From Gordonia rubripertincta (lineage in GTDB: Bacteria; Actinomycetota; Actinomycetes; Mycobacteriales; Mycobacteriaceae): a DNA stretch of 64,000 nt. Below, piece by piece: positions 61,542-64,000 of this stretch. Within the stretch, counting starts at the first letter, position 1, and each line of letters opens with the position of its first letter. The translations under genes and the position numbers were made by a program. The notes under the pieces were generated by a model that did not search any database, had not been told where the DNA came from, and saw only the letters and a list, made by a program, of their open reading frames with translations. The stretch covers positions 3,720,001 through 3,784,000 of the forward strand of contig NZ_CP136136.1 of assembly GCF_038024875.1 (NCBI RefSeq), given 5' to 3'.

Positions 61542-62810
61542 ATGACGACCGACATCCCCGCCGTCCCCAGCATCGACTTCGACCATCACTCCGAGCATTA
61601 CGCGCGCCATTGGCGCGAGATCAATGCGCAGAACCGTGCTGCGTGCCCGGTTGCCCATACCGACGCGCACGGCGGATTCTGGGTTCTCTCCTCCTACGAG
61701 GACATCGCGACAGTCGCCAAGGATGACGCAGCATTCTCCTCGTACCAAGAACTCGACGACGGCACCCACACCGGCGCAACGATTCCAGCCGGCCCGATCC
61801 GGCAGGTACCCATCGAGATGGACCCCCCGGAGTTCACGGCATACCGCAGGCTGTTGAACCGGTCCTTCGCCCCCGCGGTGATCGCCGAATGGGAAGACTA
61901 CATCCGCAGTGCGACCACCTACTGTATCGATCAGTTTATCGATAGCGGCACTTGCGATTTGGTTGCTGATGTCCTCAATCCCGTGCCGGCCATCACCACC
62001 CTGTCCCTGCTCGGTCTGCCGACCGAGGACTGGCGCAGCTTCTCCGACACGATTCACGAGATGGTCCACACCCCACCTGATCCCGATGGCAACTTCGCTG
62101 CCGACGACGCCGCGCAGAGGCTCATGGAGCTCTTCGTCACGGTCACCGAAACCATCTCGGCGCGCCGCCAGAATCCGACCGATGACCTCATCTCCACGTT
62201 GGTCCACGCAGAGATCGACGGCGAGCCGATGTCTGATCAGCGCCTGCTCGAGATCATCAGCCTGGTCATCTTCGGCGGCGTCGACACCACCGGCAGCCTG
62301 TTGAGCAGTGTGCTTCGATGGCTGGAGGCGAATCCACATGAGCGCGAACGGCTCGCCGCGGATCCTGGCTTGATTCCACAGGCCACCGAGGAGTTCTTGC
62401 GCTTCTTCTCTCCGGTGCAGGGACTCGCGCGCACGGCCACGCACGACTGCGTGATCGGCGACCAGCAGATCCGCAAGGGCGAACGGCTCTTCCTGTCCTG
62501 GGCGTCGGCGAACTTCGACCCGGCACTGTTCCCCGATGCCGACAAGGTCGAACTGGACCGATTCCCCAACCGGCATCAGTCCTTCGGCATCGGCGTGCAC
62601 CGATGCCTCGGATCGAACTTGGCGCGACTGGAATTCCGCGTGGTTCTCGAGGAGATCCTGCGTCGGATGCCCGATTTTCACATCTCCGATGATGCCGAAC
62701 CATTCCGCTCTATCGGTGTGGTCAACGGCTGGGTCAACTTGCCCACCACCTTCACCGCGGGCGTCCGCGAAGGCTCCGACGTCGCCGGAAACCCCGCGCT
62801 CACCCTCTGA
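61542..62810 (+). CDS. Cytochrome P450
   Basis: 422 residues. The heme-binding loop FGIGVHRCLG places the thiolate ligand at Cys355; the I-helix is IFGGVDTTG (residues ~243-251) and the ExxR motif is Glu284 to Arg287 (EFLR). RRLLNRSFAP is the usual C-helix. The class is a soluble bacterial P450 fed by the ferredoxin upstream. The CYP family was not assigned. ATG 61542 follows AGAAGG; a GTG six bases earlier is possible. Probable role: hydroxylation of the substrate before oxidation to an acid (inference). Confidence 0.95.
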   Translation: MTTDIPAVPSIDFDHHSEHYARHWREINAQNRAACPVAHTDAHGGFWVLSSYEDIATVAKDDAAFSSYQELDDGTHTGATIPAGPIRQVPIEMDPPEFTAYRRLLNRSFAPAVIAEWEDYIRSATTYCIDQFIDSGTCDLVADVLNPVPAITTLSLLGLPTEDWRSFSDTIHEMVHTPPDPDGNFAADDAAQRLMELFVTVTETISARRQNPTDDLISTLVHAEIDGEPMSDQRLLEIISLVIFGGVDTTGSLLSSVLRWLEANPHERERLAADPGLIPQATEEFLRFFSPVQGLARTATHDCVIGDQQIRKGERLFLSWASANFDPALFPDADKVELDRFPNRHQSFGIGVHRCLGSNLARLEFRVVLEEILRRMPDFHISDDAEPFRSIGVVNGWVNLPTTFTAGVREGSDVAGNPALTL

Positions 62811-62844
62811 TCGAACTCTGATCACCGCAGAACAGGAGAATCAC

Positions 62845-64000
62845 ATGACCGATCGCACACCACCACCGGTACACCTACGCCTCAATGGCGAGAAGCTCCC
62901 TGAAGGCTCTGGGGGATTCTTCGACCACGTCGACCCCGTCACCGGAACGGTCAATGCCCGAATCCCCCTGGCCGACAAGGATGACGTCGATCGTGCCGTC
63001 GGGGCCGCCCACACCGCATACGACTCGTGGCGGCGGACACCACCGGCCATCCGGCGCGGCATGCTCATGAAGCTGGCCGACCTGATCGATGCGAACGCCG
63101 ACGAGTTCGCACGCCGCGGGGCGCTGGACAACGGGATGCCGATGTCCCTGGCGGCCGGCGGCATCGGGATCTCGGCGGAGTGGACCCGCTACTACGCCGG
63201 TTGGGCAGACAAGATCGCCGGTGAGGTGACCGGCCAACCGCTACAGGACTCCGAGCTGGGCTACACACTACGACAGCCGTACGGCGTGATCGGTATCGTG
63301 ATCACCTGGAACGGACCGCTCATCTCGTTGGCGATGAAGGTGCCGGCCGCGCTCGCCGCCGGCAACACCGTGGTGGTCAAACCGTCCGAGATGACGCCCT
63401 TCGCACCCGAATTGTTCATGGACCTGGTGGAGGAGGCGGGGATCCCACCCGGCGTGGTCAACATCCTGCCGGGCACTGCCGAAGCCGGGCATCAGCTCGT
63501 CACCCATGACCTGGTGAAGAAGGTGTCGTTTACCGGTGGTCCCGTCACCGCCACCCGGATTCTCGAGGCCTGCGCACCGTCGATGAAGCCGGTCGTCCTC
63601 GAACTCGGTGGCAAGTCGGCGAATATCGTGCTCGAGGATGCCGATCTGGCAACGGCCTGCCAACACGCCGCATTCATGTCGGTCGGGCTGATGACCGGTC
63701 AGGGATGCGCGTTCCCCACCCGACTACTCGTCCACGAGTCCGTCTACGACCAGGTGCTCGACGGCGTCCTCGCCACGGCGGCGTCCATCGCCCCCGGTGA
63801 CCCTTTCGACCCCGCCACGCTGACCGGACCGGTCGTGAACGAGGCTGCCGTCGAGCGGATCATGGGCATGATCGAGCGAGCCCAGGCCGACGGTGCACGC
63901 CTGCTCCACGGCGGAAGGCGCATGGAGCGCGAGGGCTTCTTCATCGAGCCGACCGTGTTCGCCGACGTCGACCCGGCATCCGAACTGGCCCAGACCGAGG
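62845..64000 (+). CDS. Aldehyde dehydrogenase, 3' end outside window
   Basis: 385 complete codons are visible. IGIVITWNGPLISLAMKVPA and AAGNTVVVKPSEMTPFAPEL are the cofactor-binding part; the general base Glu is in VVLELGGKSANIVL and the nucleophile Cys in TGQGCAFPTR. The reading frame is intact to the edge at ADVDPASELAQTE. It follows the P450 by 34 bp with AGGAGA upstream, so alcohol to aldehyde to acid oxidation in series with the P450 is plausible (inference). Confidence 0.93.
   Translation, partial: MTDRTPPPVHLRLNGEKLPEGSGGFFDHVDPVTGTVNARIPLADKDDVDRAVGAAHTAYDSWRRTPPAIRRGMLMKLADLIDANADEFARRGALDNGMPMSLAAGGIGISAEWTRYYAGWADKIAGEVTGQPLQDSELGYTLRQPYGVIGIVITWNGPLISLAMKVPAALAAGNTVVVKPSEMTPFAPELFMDLVEEAGIPPGVVNILPGTAEAGHQLVTHDLVKKVSFTGGPVTATRILEACAPSMKPVVLELGGKSANIVLEDADLATACQHAAFMSVGLMTGQGCAFPTRLLVHESVYDQVLDGVLATAASIAPGDPFDPATLTGPVVNEAAVERIMGMIERAQADGARLLHGGRRMEREGFFIEPTVFADVDPASELAQTE

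Noticed and set aside
61290..62825. A 511-codon reverse frame opposite the ferredoxin and P450 genes.
   Set aside because: Ferredoxin and P450 are unmistakable, and the antisense frame has no recognisable domain.
1..64000. CRISPR arrays, tRNA, rRNA, prophage or integrative-element genes.
   Set aside because: None seen. There are no regularly spaced repeats, integrase or attachment-site signals apart from the IS256 element. This was a reading by eye, so a small RNA could be missed.

Overview
The window is GC-rich DNA from a mycolic-acid actinobacterium of the order Mycobacteriales. A Gordonia or Rhodococcus-like host fits best. The support is an antigen-85-type mycolyltransferase (9019-10020), a secreted LGFP-repeat protein, AMIN-like, DUF4436 and DUF1304 membrane or lipoproteins, a deazaflavin-dependent nitroreductase-family protein, and frequent GTG starts with GGAGG-type ribosome binding sites. 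No rRNA, tRNA or CRISPR array is visible.

The left part (1-23.9 kb) is mixed housekeeping and accessory sequence: a PhoD-like phosphatase (cut by the window edge), an AlkD-like DNA repair protein, a divergent TetR/MFS pair, gdhA, a small operon with a GreA paralogue, the mycolyltransferase, an aldehyde dehydrogenase, an HxlR regulator next to a thiolase, and several surface proteins. It also carries much decay: a 5'-truncated DUF2332 gene, a metallo-hydrolase missing its PGH segment, a permease/SDR deletion fusion, TetR, cold-shock-like and TauE-like remnants, and one complete IS256-family element (21341-22773) with an 8-bp target duplication.

The right part (23.9-64 kb and beyond) is a large CoA-dependent catabolic island. 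An ABC importer of the branched-chain amino-acid type (lipoprotein; one polypeptide fusing two permeases and an ATPase; a second ATPase) is followed by operons encoding three acyl-CoA synthetases, five acyl-CoA dehydrogenases (two as unequal pairs, as in steroid side-chain catabolism), six crotonase-fold enzymes, a MaoC-type hydratase, a 17beta-HSD10-like dehydrogenase, a double CaiB/BaiF CoA-transferase, a TesB thioesterase, an old-yellow-enzyme reductase and two LLM-class flavin enzymes. The right end adds oxidative genes: a class A FAD monooxygenase, an NTF2-like protein, a ferredoxin, a cytochrome P450 and an aldehyde dehydrogenase, with one GntR and two TetR regulators. Five of six crotonases lack one or both standard hydratase glutamates, and one synthetase resembles alicyclic acid-CoA ligases. 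This suggests uptake, hydroxylation and ring or side-chain breakdown of an alicyclic or isoprenoid compound. The substrate is not identified.

The most interesting signal is a 16-bp palindromic motif, consensus AATCAGTTAACTGATT. It recurs at seven promoter regions between 24.6 and 55.9 kb and so covers essentially every operon of the island's core, which points to one shared regulator not yet assigned. A caution: at least six genes carry single-base frameshifts, mostly in short C/G runs. These look more like consensus errors than real inactivation and should be checked before any pathway is called broken.
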